Below the pieces are notes generated by a model. The model was not told the DNA's origin. It did not search any database and saw nothing but the letters and a program-made list of their open reading frames with translations. 64,000 nt of DNA from the NCBI RefSeq assembly GCF_037176765.1, contig NC_090023.1, forward strand, positions 142,401,366 through 142,465,365, read 5' to 3'. A program made the translations under genes and the position numbers. Shown piece after piece: positions 10,313 to 20,229 of the stretch (the first letter of the stretch is position 1; each line of letters starts with the position of its first letter). This DNA comes from Anolis sagrei. Lineage: Eukaryota > Chordata > Lepidosauria > Squamata > Anolidae.

Positions 10313-10317
10313 ATATA

Positions 10318-10386
10318 TAGACTAGCCATGCCCTGCCACACGTTGCTGTGGCCCAGTCTGTGTATATGTGTTTTGTGTGCGTATAT
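10318..10386 (-). mobile_element. Helitron-like 3' end fragment
   Basis: 'actagccatgccctgccacacgttgctgtggcc' followed by TG-rich 'gtgtatatgtgttttgtgtg' is the reverse complement of the end seen at about 62215-62288 and ends in CTAG(T) as Helitrons do. Confidence 0.5.
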
Positions 10387-10625
10387 AGAATCTTAGAATC
10401 ATAGAGTTGGAAGAGACCTCATGGGCCATCCAGTCCAACCCCCTGCCAAGAAGCAGGAATGTCGCATTCAAATCACCCCTGACAGATGGCCATCCAGCCT
10501 CTGTTTAAAAGCTTCCAAAGAAGGAGCCTCCACCACACTCCAGGGCAGAGAGTTCCACTGCTGAACTGCTCTCACAGGAAGTTCTTCCTCATGTTCAGAT
10601 GGAATCTCCTTTATTGTAGCTTGAA
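10387..10625 (-). mobile_element. CR1 LINE 3' end
   Basis: Antisense CR1 terminus 'agaatcatagagttggaagagacctc..gtccaacccc', with minus-strand frame VRAVQQWNSLP and EAPSLEAFKQRLDGHL, the conserved tail of squamate CR1 proteins. Confidence 0.8.
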
Positions 10626-10639
10626 GCCAGAACAGAAAA

Positions 10640-11005
10640 CAGAATGTTGGGAGACAGGAAAAGAGATTTAAAGATGGGCTCAAAGCCAACCTTAAAATCT
10701 CTGGCATAGACACGGAGAACTGGGAAGCCCTGGCCCTTGAGGGCTCCAGCTGGAGGTCAGCTGTGACCAGCAGTGCTGCAGAATTTGAAGAGGCACGAAT
10801 GGAGAGTGAAAGAGAGAAATGTACCAGGAGGAAGGCGCGTCAAGCCAGCCCCAACCAAGACCGCCTTCCACCTGGAAACCAATGCCCTCACTGTGGGAGA
10901 AGATGCAGGTCAAGAATAGGGCTCCACAGCCACCTACGGATCCACAAGAATACTGATTATGAAAGGCTATCCTACTCGTCCAATGAGGGATCGCCTAAGT
11001 AAGTA
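10640..11005 (+). mobile_element. LINE 3' end encoding C-terminal zinc finger
   Basis: Plus strand frame with RFKDGLKANLK-like, WEALALEGSSWRSAVTSSAA, EFEEARMESEREK and a C2H2-like finger CPHCGRRCRSRIGLHSHLR. It is the C-terminus of a non-LTR endonuclease/reverse transcriptase polyprotein; other copies are at 54521 and 58605. The clade (RTE-like or related) is uncertain. Confidence 0.75.
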
Positions 11006-11010
11006 AAGTG

Positions 11011-11337
11011 TAGGTAAAGGTAGTCCCCTGACATTAAGTCCAGTCATGTCTGACTCTGGGTGTGGTGCTCATCTCAATTTCTAAGCCGAAGAGCCAGCGT
11101 TGTCCATAGACACCTCCAAGGTCATGTGGCCGGCATGACTGCATGGAGCGCCGTTACCTTCCCGCCAGAGCAGTACCTATTGATCTACTCACATTTGCAT
11201 GTTTTCAAACTGCTAGGTTGGCAGAAGCTAGGGCTGACAGCAGAAGCTTATGCCGTTCCCCAGAATCGAACCTGCGACCTTTCGATCAACAAGCTCAGCA
11301 GCTCAGTGCTTTAACCCACTGCGCCACCGGGGACTCC
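11011..11337 (-). mobile_element. Sauria-type SINE, near full length
   Basis: Minus orientation: tail 'taaaggtagtcccctgacattaag', body 'ggtcatgtggccggcatgactgc', and the tRNA-like head ending 'gcgccaccggggactcc', including the B-box-like 'gaatcgaacctgcgacc'. Length ~327 bp is typical. Confidence 0.85.
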
Positions 11338-11417
11338 AAAGTAAAGTGTATCTAGGAATAATAAGAATTGGAACAGACCAAGCTGAAAACGCTGACAAGA
11401 GCCACTCTTTGGGCCCT

Positions 11418-11543
11418 TCCAGACAGGCTCTATATCCCAGGATCTGACTTTGTTTATCCCAGATTATTTGACAGTGCGGACTCATAAAGCAGAATACCTG
11501 GGATCGGAATCCTGTGATATAGGGCCTGTCTGGAAGAGCCCTG
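11418..11543. mobile_element. hAT-like MITE, 'GGGCCCTTCCAGACAGG' type
   Basis: Ends 'gggcccttccagacaggctctatatccca' and 'gatatagggcctgtctggaagagccc' are inverted repeats of ~25 bp. Confidence 0.75.
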
Positions 11544-11739
11544 GGAGATTTTTATATATATCATATCCGTGGGCCTGTATTGGGCTGCATTGTAAAATAA
11601 ATTAACTTGCCTTTACCACCTTAATAACACTGGGATACGGAAACATGCTACCACATCACCGTAATAGACGCTAGCAACGCAGTTCTTAGTTTACAAATAA
11701 CTCTTCTATGTCCTGTTATGAAGCAAAGTGGCTTATTCT

Positions 11740-12251
11740 CAAGGAAGGCGAATCAGCCTTTCCTGCGAGCTCAAGATTGGCTTCGCCCCCGTCGCGAATC
11801 ACGCGCTCCTCCCTCAGAGCATCCCTTTTATGCGAGCGAGCCTTATTTGCATAGACCCGGCGCGTCCAATCACGCGCCACTGCCTCCTTTGCATGGAGCC
11901 AGCCGGCCAGTCAGGGAAGTCGGGGCTGGGCCCTCACGTGCTGTTGCTAAGCCCTCGCTTCGAAGTTGTTGCCTTCGTGGCCAGCCAATCAGAGGGTGGG
12001 ACTCCAGAACTGTCAACATTCTCTCAGCCTCAACACCCTGGGCTTGTACCTGATTGGTTCTGTCAGGCTCAGGAGCTCGCACGGCATGTTATTAACTGGC
12101 TGGGGCAGCTGCCCATCAACCTGACAGCCATGGCACCGAAGACTTGATTTGTTGAGAGAGACTTTGCAAGGCCCGTTGCTCTCGCGAACTCTTTAAGTTT
12201 TCCCCCTGCGGCTTGCCGTTCCTGAGGGAGAGCTCTCCGGCCCCTGGGAAG
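11740..12251 (+). promoter_or_regulatory. MXD4: MXD4 CpG-rich promoter and 5' UTR region
   Basis: CG-dense unique sequence leading to the MXD4 start codon. Visible sites: four CCAAT boxes (inverted at 11776-11780 and 12053-12057, forward at 11866-11870 and 11985-11989), an octamer ATTTGCAT (11845-11852) and a canonical E-box CACGTG (11935-11940). No TATA box was noticed, as usual for a CpG promoter. The transcription start is not determinable from sequence; a short upstream frame ATG-GCA-CCG-AAG-ACT-TGA lies at 12130-12147 if that region is transcribed. Confidence 0.7.
11935..11940. promoter_or_regulatory. E-box CACGTG in MXD4 promoter
   Basis: Canonical binding site for MYC/MAX/MXD dimers, about 310 bp before the MXD4 start codon and between two CCAAT boxes; suggests feedback by the MAX network. 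Confidence 0.5.
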
Positions 12252-12315
12252 ATGGAGTGGAATTCCTTGCTGATGCTGCTGGAAGCCGCGGAATACTTGG
12301 AAAGGAGGGAAAGAG
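12252..12315 (+). CDS. MXD4: MXD4 exon 1 coding part (MAX dimerization protein 4, SID)
   Basis: MXD4 is a nuclear bHLH-zipper repressor that dimerizes with MAX, binds CACGTG and recruits SIN3/HDAC, opposing MYC. This segment encodes MEWNSLLMLLEAAEYLERRE plus one residue: the SIN3 interaction domain (residues ~5-22), an amphipathic helix nearly identical to human MXD4 (recalled MELNSLLILLEAAEYLERRD). The ATG at 12252 begins that conserved sequence. Donor AGAG|gtgaat; leaves in phase 1. The whole coding sequence adds up to 600 nt in six exons (199 residues and stop), compared with about 209 in human. All exon phases agree and no break was seen, so the gene looks functional. MXD1, MXI1 and MXD3 fit less well, since AEHGYASVLPF and the C-terminal EVDIEG are MXD4-like. 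Confidence 0.95.
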
Positions 12316-12463
12316 GTGAATATCTGCCTGGCGTTGAAGGGTCTTCTGTGCCAGCCTTGCAGGCCCTCCCTCCCTCTCCACTCGTCCCTTCCCTCCTGTT
12401 TGGTGTTGTTTTGTGGGAATAATAGGGCGTTTATTGGGTGTTTGGCTCTTCCTTCCCTCACAG

Positions 12464-12551
12464 AAGCGGAGCACGGCTACGCCTCGGTCTTGCCTTTCGA
12501 AAGCGACCACCCCGCAAGGAAAACGAAGTTCGGAAAATCCCCCAACAACCG
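12464..12551 (+). CDS. MXD4: MXD4 exon 2
   Basis: 88 nt; acceptor cttccctcacag, donor AACCG|gtaagg. It completes Glu22 and encodes AEHGYASVLPFESDHPARKT and KFGKSPNN, the linker between the SIN3-binding helix and the bHLH. AEHGYASVLPF is the family signature; the next part is variable between species. Intron 1 is only 148 bp and lies within the CpG island. Confidence 0.95.
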
Positions 12552-12798
12552 GTAAGGCCCCGTTCCCTGTGTGTGTGGGGAGGAGGGGGGAGGAGAAGGC
12601 GGGGGCTGGGCCTGAGGCCGGCCCCGCGGGCCCCTCGCCGCCATCTTGCCCCCCGCGAGCCAGTCTGGGGGCGGGACTTCCGGGGAGCGGTGCCACGCGC
12701 GCAGGAGCCGCTTCCTGCCCAGCCCTGCTTTCCCAACCCCGGCTGGTGTTTGTGCGGCCAACGCTGCCTCTTCAACTCTACATGAGGTTTCTTTAGCT

Positions 12799-12932
12799 CA
12801 GGCCTGGGCAAACCTCGGCCCTCTGGGTGTTTTGGACTTCAACTCCCACAATTCCTAACAGCCGGTAGGCTGTTAGGAATTGTGGGAGTTGAAGTCCAAA
12901 ACACCCGGAGGGCCGAGGTTTGCCCAGGCCTG
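12799..12932. mobile_element. Young palindromic hAT-like MITE with perfect target duplication
   Basis: 134 bp forming a hairpin with ~65-bp arms (only one T/C difference) and a 4-nt loop. Ends CAGGCCTGGGCAAAC / GTTTGCCCAGGCCTG; flanked by identical 8-bp ctttagct (12791-12798 and 12933-12940). It lies in MXD4 intron 2, some 250 bp after exon 2. Confidence 0.9.
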
Positions 12933-13138
12933 CTTTAGCTTAGTGTTGGAGCCACGAAAACATTTGGACCTTAACGCCACCTAGTGGCTGATTTAAACAT
13001 TTACGCCCATCTGTTGCTCAATGTTTACAGTCTACTCTGCAGATGATGCTTCCCAGAAAACGAGAAAACCAGGCTTCCACATGCTGATATATTTTCAGTA
13101 AATATTTAATCTTTCTGTTAGGGAAAACTACAGTAATA

Positions 13139-13186
13139 GTATGATAGCTGGGTCTGGAAGTTCCAAGCATTACCCAGCTATCATAC
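13139..13186. repeat. Perfect 15-bp hairpin next to mariner end
   Basis: GTATGATAGCTGGGT and its exact complement ACCCAGCTATCATAC enclose an 18-nt loop; two bases later a mariner terminus begins at 13189. Confidence 0.85.
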
Positions 13187-13188
13187 CA

Positions 13189-13415
13189 CAGGGTGAGGCA
13201 GCATAACTTCCTTTTTTCAAAACTTAATAAAACCCATTGTATGAATCACAAATATATTATTGTTTTTTTAAAAATATGCGTGCATACCTAAAGTTTTGTT
13301 TTACGAAGTTTTGAAGATCAAATTAGGTAGGTGACGTCCCCCATTCTCCATACACTGAGTAAACCAATTTCTGGCGTTTGTCATGACACTTGCAGACGCT
13401 ATGTTGGCAATTATA
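13189..13415 (-). mobile_element. Mariner fragment, same family as 8854-9394
   Basis: Begins with the terminal repeat CAGGGTGAGGCAGCATAACT; minus-strand content corresponds to the transposase 3' end. It stops in 'atgttggcaatta' where a second copy begins. The expected TA is not seen at its left end. Confidence 0.75.
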
Positions 13416-13866
13416 CAGGGTGAGGCAGCATAACTTTCTTTTTTCAAAACTCAATAAAACCCATTGTATGAATCAGATTTTTTTTTTACAATGTAAACAC
13501 ACCTAAAGTTTTGTTTTACGTAGTTTTGAAGATCAAATTAGGTAGGTGACGTCCCCCATTCTCCATTCTCCATACACTGAGTAAACCGATTTCTGGCGTT
13601 TGTCATGACTCTTGCCAGCATAGCAGGCGTTATGTTGGCAATTTCTTCCTGGATGTTAGTCTTCAACTCTTGTAGGGTCCTTGGACGGTTCACATAAACA
13701 GGGGATTTAAAAAAAAAATCACAAGGGGCCAAATCTGGAGAGCGGGCCAGCCACTCCATATCCGCTCGAAAAGTAGGCCTCAATGGCAAAAGCACGCTCC
13801 TCACTGTTCCAACGCATGATGGTGACTGAACTGTGTCAAGACAAAACTTTATACTCCCGCCTCTCA
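13416..13866 (-). mobile_element. Mariner copy inserted in or joined to another mariner
   Basis: Preceded by TA; begins CAGGGTGAGGCAGCATAACT. Minus strand encodes a mariner C-terminus: VGTVRSVLLPLR, WLARSPDLAPCDFFF and RPRTLQELKTNIQEEIANIT, ending MENGEWGTSPT. No opposite terminal repeat was found, so the far end is missing. Confidence 0.8.
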
Positions 13867-13869
13867 AAC

Positions 13870-14399
13870 AAGAATACTAAAAGTTGAGCATTCAGCTCAT
13901 TAGCGAGCAGTGCATGAAGTGCAATGTGATGTGGCTGTAAAGAATTAAGAGCTTAGGCAGGCAAAGATGCAGAGTCCAATCTTTTAAAAAAAATCACAAA
14001 AGGTTTATTTACAATAATAAGAAATAACTGCATTTCTTAATAATCAAGAACTGGGTCTGATCTACTCCAACACCCATCTCGTCTAAGGTTTTAAAAGAGG
14101 GGGGAAACAGCAAGCACAACATCTCTCCTGACAGGCATGCACAGAGTGATCTCAAAGCACACAGCACATATTCCTATGTAAGAAAAATTAAAGTAAAAAA
14201 ATTCCTGTAGAAAAGTATCCATTCTACACAACCAATCAGAATGAGAGCAAAAACAGAGGAGAGAAAAACAGATAAATTCCCAACTTCCATAAAGGAGACA
14301 TGGGGGAAGGGAAACCCTCAGACTATTCTAATGCTAAGTAACATCTCTTCATTGAGGACTTGGGCAGTGTGGGGTTGATTTCCAACACTTTCTACCTGT
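13870..14399. other. MXD4 intron 2, unassigned sequence
   Basis: AT-rich, includes 'ggtttatttacaataataagaaataactg'. Possibly an old dispersed repeat. No gene seen. Confidence 0.3.
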
Positions 14400-14800
14400 T
14401 TTACATAATTATCTGCCCAGGGTCCCCTGCAGATGCCTCAGGTAGAATCCAGACTGACAAAGTTTTGGAACACAATACACCAGACATCATGATTGTGGAA
14501 AAGAAAGAAGTGTAGATGATGTTGCCATACCAGGTGACAGTCGCATTGAGGAAAAACAGCAGGAAAAACTCAGCCATTATCAGGACCTCAAAATCAATCT
14601 GCAACGGCTCTGGCATAAACCAGTACAGGAGGTCCCAATGGTCATTGGCACACTGGGTGCCATTCCAAAAGATCTCAGCCGGCATTTGGAAACAATAAAC
14701 ACTGACAAAATCACAATCTGTCAACTGCAAAAGGCCACCTTACTTGGATTTGTGCACATCATTCGAAAATACATCACACAGTCCTAGACGCTTGAGTTTG
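14400..14800 (+). mobile_element. LINE reverse-transcriptase C-terminal fragment
   Basis: Plus strand fragments with TDKVLEHNTPDIMI, DVAIPGDSRIEEKQQEKLSH and LGAIPKDLSRHLE; the 'VAIPGDSR...EKYQDL...LQ.LW' set is the tail of a non-LTR element common in reptile and fish genomes. At least one shift between pieces; relic. Confidence 0.65.
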
Positions 14801-14869
14801 ACTTGTGATTTTGTGATACGAAATCCAGCATATATATCTCGTTTGCTATGACATATTGTGTTTTTGTGT

Positions 14870-15060
14870 CAGTAAAATAATACTTTATTTGTACCCTGCT
14901 CTATCTCAGGGTGGTTTCCCACAAAAGTAACAAAACAGCAGACATTCGATGCCAAAATCAGACAATAATAAATCTAAACAGTGGACAAAACACAATCTCA
15001 AAATAAAGCTTACAAAACTATATTTAAAAATAATACATAATTGAACGTCACACACAATTT
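14870..15060 (-). mobile_element. LINE 3' tail
   Basis: 'aataatactttatttgtaccctgctctatctcagggtgg' and 'attcgatgcc' match the reversed L2-like tail seen at 47940 and 56580. Confidence 0.55.
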
Positions 15061-15240
15061 CCATAGGCTGAAGTAGGTGTCCAATATCTAGGCATGGATA
15101 TATATAAAGGTGTGCTAGTCTTCCTCCTCTCAATATGCTAAGGTGCATAAATGAGTTTTTAAAACCTTTTTAAAGGAGAAGAGAGAAGAAAAAAAGCTTT
15201 CTAAGCTGATTTCTCAATGGAGGGGTCAGCATTGTGACTG

Positions 15241-15735
15241 TCATTTTCCACAGGGCTTCGTTTTAGGCATCCTTGGGTTGGCAGCATGCATGTCTTCCTT
15301 GATGGTGTCCATCCATCTTTTCTTTGGCCATCCACGTGTTGGTCGTCCTGCGATCTCCAAATGCAATGCTGTTTGTTCTACTGACGTTGGTTTTCTTCTC
15401 ATGACATGGCTGTACCAGCATAGTCTTGCTTCCTGTATTTTCTTGCTGATCACTTTTAGTTCTAGTCTTTGATGGATGTCATCATTTGGCACATGGTCAA
15501 GAAGTGTCAAGCCAAGTGTCCATCTCAGCATTTTCATTTCCATTGTGTTAAGGGCTTGTTCGTGTTCCTTTGTTGCTGGCTATCACTCTGCCCTATTGGG
15601 GCTATTGGGCAAACAACTGTAGTGTAGATCTTAGCCTTGAGTTGTTCAGGCTTTTTTGCGTCACACAGAATGCCAGTAGTCTGCCGCCATTGCAACCAGA
15701 CTGCATTTAATCGCAGCCATACATCTGGCATTGTA
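15241..15735 (-). mobile_element. RTE-like LINE 3' ORF fragment
   Basis: Minus-strand frames with PDVWLRLNAVWLQ, EMKMLRWTLGLTLLDHVPND, ARLCWYSHVMRR and GRPKKRWMDTIKEDM-like GWPKKRWMDTIKEDM: the well-known C-terminal region of RTE-type endonuclease/reverse transcriptases. Two frames are needed, so it is broken. Confidence 0.7.
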
Positions 15736-17213
15736 TTGTCATCTATGGAGACCAGAAAGTGGGATCATAAGGAAGGAAGTATTTCTGCGCTAACAAACAT
15801 AAGAAGTAAGCTAATAATTTTTTGAAAGTTTTCACATTAAAATTGCATTGCTCATTTCACTCCTTTTAAAACTTGCTTTAGAGCCATAGAGATTTACTTG
15901 TACAATAACATGCTGAATATTGAGCTTTTAGGATACTGAGAACAAGAGATTAACAGTGGTTCAAATTACTTCTTCCAGTTCTTTTCAGTCCTACTTTTTC
16001 GCTGCCCCCTATTAGCATTTTGCCAGTATCTGCACATAGGGGCCCTACCTTTTCCTTGATTTTTTTTTTTTTTGGAGCAGTAACTGTTTTCTTTAACTGT
16101 ACCTGACCACGGGATCATACTCAGTTTTACTGTAAGTTTACTGAAGTCTAGAATGTGTGCCTGACTGTGCTTGACTTCACCTTTTCTGCTGTATATAAAA
16201 CTCTAGAAGAATGTGGTCACTTCAGCCTAAGGAACCCACTAACCCAGGCATGGGCAAACCTCGGCCCTCCAGGTGTTTTGGACTTCAACTCCCACAATTC
16301 CTAACAGCCAAGGCTGTAAACATTGTAATGAGGGAGCAGTGACTAAGCAAAAGTGCTGGACGAAGAAGGCAAATGCCTGAAAAAAGTAGAATAGAAAACG
16401 TAGGAAGGAAATCCAGGGTATTTGGTTGCTGTCTACTACTTGTCATCTGGGGCAAGTCTCTGAGGCCTTTGATAGCTTAAATGCTTAGCAGAAATGTAAC
16501 AAGTGCAGCTTTTTGCATCCATACTGAAGAATATTACAGGCATTGTATTCTTGTTTACCACATGACTTTCAATCAGTGGTGTCTGATCTTGTAAGCAACT
16601 CTATTTTGAGTTTTGAAAACACAAGGGTTTGTAAGCTGTATGTTTTCCAAAACTGTTGTGCAAAAACATCTGCATCTGCGCTATAGAATTAATACATTTT
16701 GGAATCTCTATAGGTTCCTTGGCTCAATGCAGTTTTACAGGTCTTTATCCTTCTCTGTCAAATAGTATTTGTGGTTCACCAAACTACAACTCCCAGAATT
16801 AGATAGTTAAAGTGTGGCATCAAACTCAATTCACTCTATAGTACGGATGCACCCCAGGGCACATCTAGAGCATCCAAAAGTCACATCAGTGAGACTACAG
16901 CACAAGTCTATATTGTCTTGTCGTCTTACTGCAGTGACTGCTAGCACATGAGACATTTAGTTTCATTTAATACAATATATGCTTCAGATGGAATTTACTG
17001 CATATAGATTCACAAAATGCATTCAGGACACTGATCTGAAGCTCAGTACAGCATACTCTTAATACATATTCAAGGCTAATTTTAAGATTTTATTAAATCT
17101 CTTGAATAAGCAATGTCTTCATAGGAGCTGGATTTGAAAATACATTCTTCCACTTGGAGCTTAAATTTTCTTACAGCAAATAATCTGAAATATTGCGCTT
17201 TCTGTTTTTCTAG
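15736..17213. other. MXD4 intron 2, distal part
   Basis: Mostly unique sequence. It includes a half copy of the CAGGCCTGGGCAAAC MITE at about 16246-16310 ('caggcatgggcaaacctcggcc..ctaacagcc'). No other gene seen. Confidence 0.5.
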
Positions 17214-17243
17214 GTCTTCACATAATGAGCTAGAAAAACATAG
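17214..17243 (+). CDS. MXD4: MXD4 exon 3 (30-nt microexon)
   Basis: Acceptor tgtttttctag, donor ATAG|gtaagt. Encodes SSHNELEKH with split Arg codons at both ends: the start of the basic region, containing the HNELEKHRR DNA-contact residues (His, Glu, Arg) typical of MAX-network proteins. A 30-nt exon at this place is usual for the MXD family. Confidence 0.93.
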
Positions 17244-18199
17244 GTAAGTAACAATCTAATAAAACCATGTGGTCAGGCAACCAGAAAGACCACACATTGG
17301 TCTTCTGGCATGGTCGTGGCTTACCATATAACTAATTTGTACTTTGAATAATTCACACTAGGTACCATCAAGTCAGTTTTAAATCAGACCTGTTGAACTC
17401 CGTATGAATTGTGTTCACTTAAATGTATAGTTCACATGCCTTATCCAAACACTTTTTCTCACTGCATTGCCATATTGCATTACACACTGCAGAACATGCT
17501 ACATATGACCATGTTATTAAATCTCTTGGGTTTAAAAAATGCACTCAGATCTTATTCCTGTTTTCTATGATCTCCAGACAAAGGAAGAGCTGAAATAAAA
17601 TAAGTTAATAGTTCAAACCATCAGGTGAGGAAGTCTGTTAAGTAGCACAAAAGCCATATTCAAGCATATGAAGAGATAGCATGTACAATAAAACTTTAAA
17701 GAAACTTGGTTTCTTTTTATTAGCTATAGGAATCATCATAGGGACACATGGAAACAAGTTCCCACCAGACATAGACTGCGTTTGGATAAAGGTGATGTTT
17801 TATTGTGTATATACAAGACTCTCAGATAATTGGAACTCAAGTAAACAACTCTCAAGCAAGTGGTAAAAAAAAAGAAATAATACTTTAACTAAAAATTATA
17901 TATGTATAATACAGTAAAACTGTTGCATTACGTTTGTATTTATTTATCTTTATTTGTTTTTAATTTCTATATTTCAATATTAATATAAAGTCAATACAGA
18001 GTTTATGATATGGTAAAGTATGAGGTATAGTATTAGTTAGACTAATTTTTAATAGTAACTCTCAGGCAACCAGAAACTATTTCTAACAATCCCCATAGGT
18101 GCCAGTTAAGTGAGAGCCTACTGTATAAATATTGTGATACAATCTACACACATAGATACTTAATTTAGTCTTTTAGTTATTTTGTATCTTTATCTTTGT

Positions 18200-18545
18200 A
18201 TTTCTTTGTTTATATTTCTGATGTTATTTTTAAAATTTGAATTGTGGTGCCCAGAACTAGACGTGGTATACTAGATGAAGACTGACCAATGTGAATAGAA
18301 TAAGTCAGTACTTCCCTTGACCTGGACTCAATGTGCATGTTGATGTAGGCCAGAATTGTATTAGCCTTTTTTACTCCTTCATCACATTGTTGACCCATGT
18401 TTAGCTTGTGGTCTGCTATGATGTGTAGATCCTTTACACTGCTCTCAAGCCAGGTGTCAGTCATCCTTTATTTGTGCCTTTCATTTTTCTTGCCTAGATG
18501 TGTTGCCTTATATTTCTCCTGGTTGAAATTAATTTTGTTAGGTTT
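18200..18545 (-). mobile_element. CR1-type LINE 3' region, antisense
   Basis: 'tgaattgtggtgcccagaactagac', 'gtattagccttttttactccttc' and 'gtagatcctttacactgctctc' are antisense CR1 landmarks. In MXD4 intron 3. Confidence 0.65.
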
Positions 18546-18559
18546 TTTAAAATTCTAAG

Positions 18560-18737
18560 AACTGTTTGACAATAGAATAAACTGCCTTAAAGGTGGTGGA
18601 CTCTCCTTCTTTAGAGATATTTCAGGGGAGGTTGGATGAACATATTTTAGGAGTGATGCAGGTGTAGATTCCTGTGGAACAGGGGATTAGACTAGATGAA
18701 TCTGCAGTCCCCTCCAACTCTTAAAGTTCTGTGATTC
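18560..18737 (+). mobile_element. CR1 LINE 3' end
   Basis: Sense CR1 terminus: 'gaataaactgcctta..ggtggtggactctcc', 'gattagactagatgaatctg', ending 'aaagttctgtgattctatt'. Only ~135 bp upstream of MXD4 exon 4. Confidence 0.75.
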
Positions 18738-18872
18738 TATTATGTTTCCATTTATTATACCAGTACAGGGTGCATACTATCTATTTGAAATTAACATTTT
18801 GCAAAAATCTGGAAAACAGAGCAATTTTTTTATGCTAATGAGCTGTAGCAACATATTTTTTTATAATTCCAG

Positions 18873-18987
18873 ACGAGCTAAACTCCGGCTATATCTAGAA
18901 GAGTTAAAACAACTTGTACCTTTGGGAGCAGATAGCACTAGACACACTACACTCAGCCTGCTGAAAAGAGCCAAGATGCATATTAAG
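18873..18987 (+). CDS. MXD4: MXD4 exon 4 (helix-loop-helix)
   Basis: 115 nt; acceptor tataattccag, donor TTAAG|gtaaga. Encodes [20 protein letters not shown] followed by [18 protein letters not shown]: end of the basic region, helix 1, the loop and helix 2 (residues ~61-99). It is very close to human MXD4 (recalled [20 protein letters not shown]). Confidence 0.95.
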
Positions 18988-19039
18988 GTAAGAGAGAGAC
19001 TGGCACTTTTTAAAAAAGAGAATTGAAATTGTTTTGGTT

Positions 19040-19190
19040 TTTTTTTTTTTAAATAGTTGTGTTTGTGGGCCTTCAGGTTGTTTATGACTCGCAAAAACCC
19101 TAAACTATCATGGACTTTTGTTGGCATGATGAATTCGAAGCAAGGTCTTCCATTGCAAACCTGAGGTTGAGACTATGTGATTTGGCCAAG
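19040..19190. mobile_element. CORE/MIR-like SINE fragment
   Basis: 'gtgtttgtgggccttcaggttgtttatgact' and following resemble the widespread squamate 'tgtgccttcaagtcgtttccgac' SINE/LINE tail. Confidence 0.45.
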
Positions 19191-19194
19191 GCTG

Positions 19195-19400
19195 ATTTTT
19201 AGGGGTGCTCTGTTTTCGTTTCGAATTTCTGGTTCCCCGTTTTGTTTTCAGGAAAATTCCAGGAGATTAGGAGGGAGGTAGTAATTCGGAACCCTGAGTT
19301 CCATTTCCATTTCGGGAAGAATCTACCTGAAAAAAAGGGGGGGGGGGATGAGAACAGAAAAATATCTGTGACATTTCACGCACTCCTATCAATTATTTCT
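19195..19400. mobile_element. Unclassified dispersed repeat (AGGGGTGCTCTGTTTTC)
   Basis: Shares 'aggggtgc', 'gttttcgtttcgaattt', 'ggaaaattcc..gagattaggaggg' with the reverse complement of 59265-59410, so it is a dispersed repeat; the family is not known to me. Confidence 0.45.
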
Positions 19401-19784
19401 ATGATCAAGCAGGAATTTGAACACTGATCTCCTGAGCTGTGGATCAGTTTTCAACCACAGTGCCATGATGGAGCAAACACCCTAGGCTAAATATCTCTGC
19501 CATCAATTATATTTTCTTAATACATATTAAATAGATGAAACCTGCAACAAAATATTGGACATATTTCAGTATTCTGTTTATTCCATTTCTCAACCCACCA
19601 ATATTCAGTCGTCAGGGTCCAATGATAAAGATGGTAGCCCCCCCCCCCTTCCCGTATTAGCAGAATTAGAGCGTCTTTGTTACAAATCTGCAAGAAATGT
19701 TAGCATTTCAAGGAGTCTGTTTTAAATAACTCTTTTAAGGATTGCATAGAAAGTCATAGAGTTATTGGCGTAAAGGGGGTGGAT

Positions 19785-19936
19785 GCAATAAAATGGCGTT
19801 CCATGCAGTCATGCTGGCCACATGACCTAGGAGGCATATATAGACAGCGCCAGCTCTTCGGCTTAGAAATGGACAAGAGCACCACCCCGCAGAGTCGGAC
19901 TCAACTAGACTTAATGTTAGGTAAACCTTTACCTTA
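19785..19936 (+). mobile_element. Sauria-type SINE, 3' half
   Basis: 'ccatgcagtcatgctggccacatgacctaggagg' to 'agagtcggactcaactagacttaatgttaggtaaacc'. In MXD4 intron 4. Confidence 0.8.
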
Positions 19937-20229
19937 TGCAATAAAACAGAGGAACACCGAAATAGAATTCTTAGTATTTAAGGTTTTATGACTTGTTTGA
20001 TGTAGCTATGTAGCTCAGTTTGATTAGATGTTCAGGGGGAAAATAACTTTCATGTTATGTTATACTTCTGCACTGTTTGACTGAAAGTCTCAGTTGTGTG
20101 AGCTGAAGTGGCCATTCCTAAGAGTTTGATCCCAAAAGGATTGGGGTGCACAGGTCATGCTTCAAAACAATAGCATAAAGCTAAACATTTCAAACACTAT
20201 ATTTTTATTAACCCCCTTAATGCCTAGAT

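Noticed and set aside
11718-12147. Open frames of 111 and 139 codons upstream of MXD4
   Set aside because: They lie in promoter-like sequence with CCAAT boxes and show no protein-like motif or conservation known to me.
12193-12811. Several long overlapping open frames on both strands around MXD4 exons 1-2
   Set aside because: GC-rich CpG island with few stop codons by chance; only the MXD4 exon frames have splice phases and family similarity.
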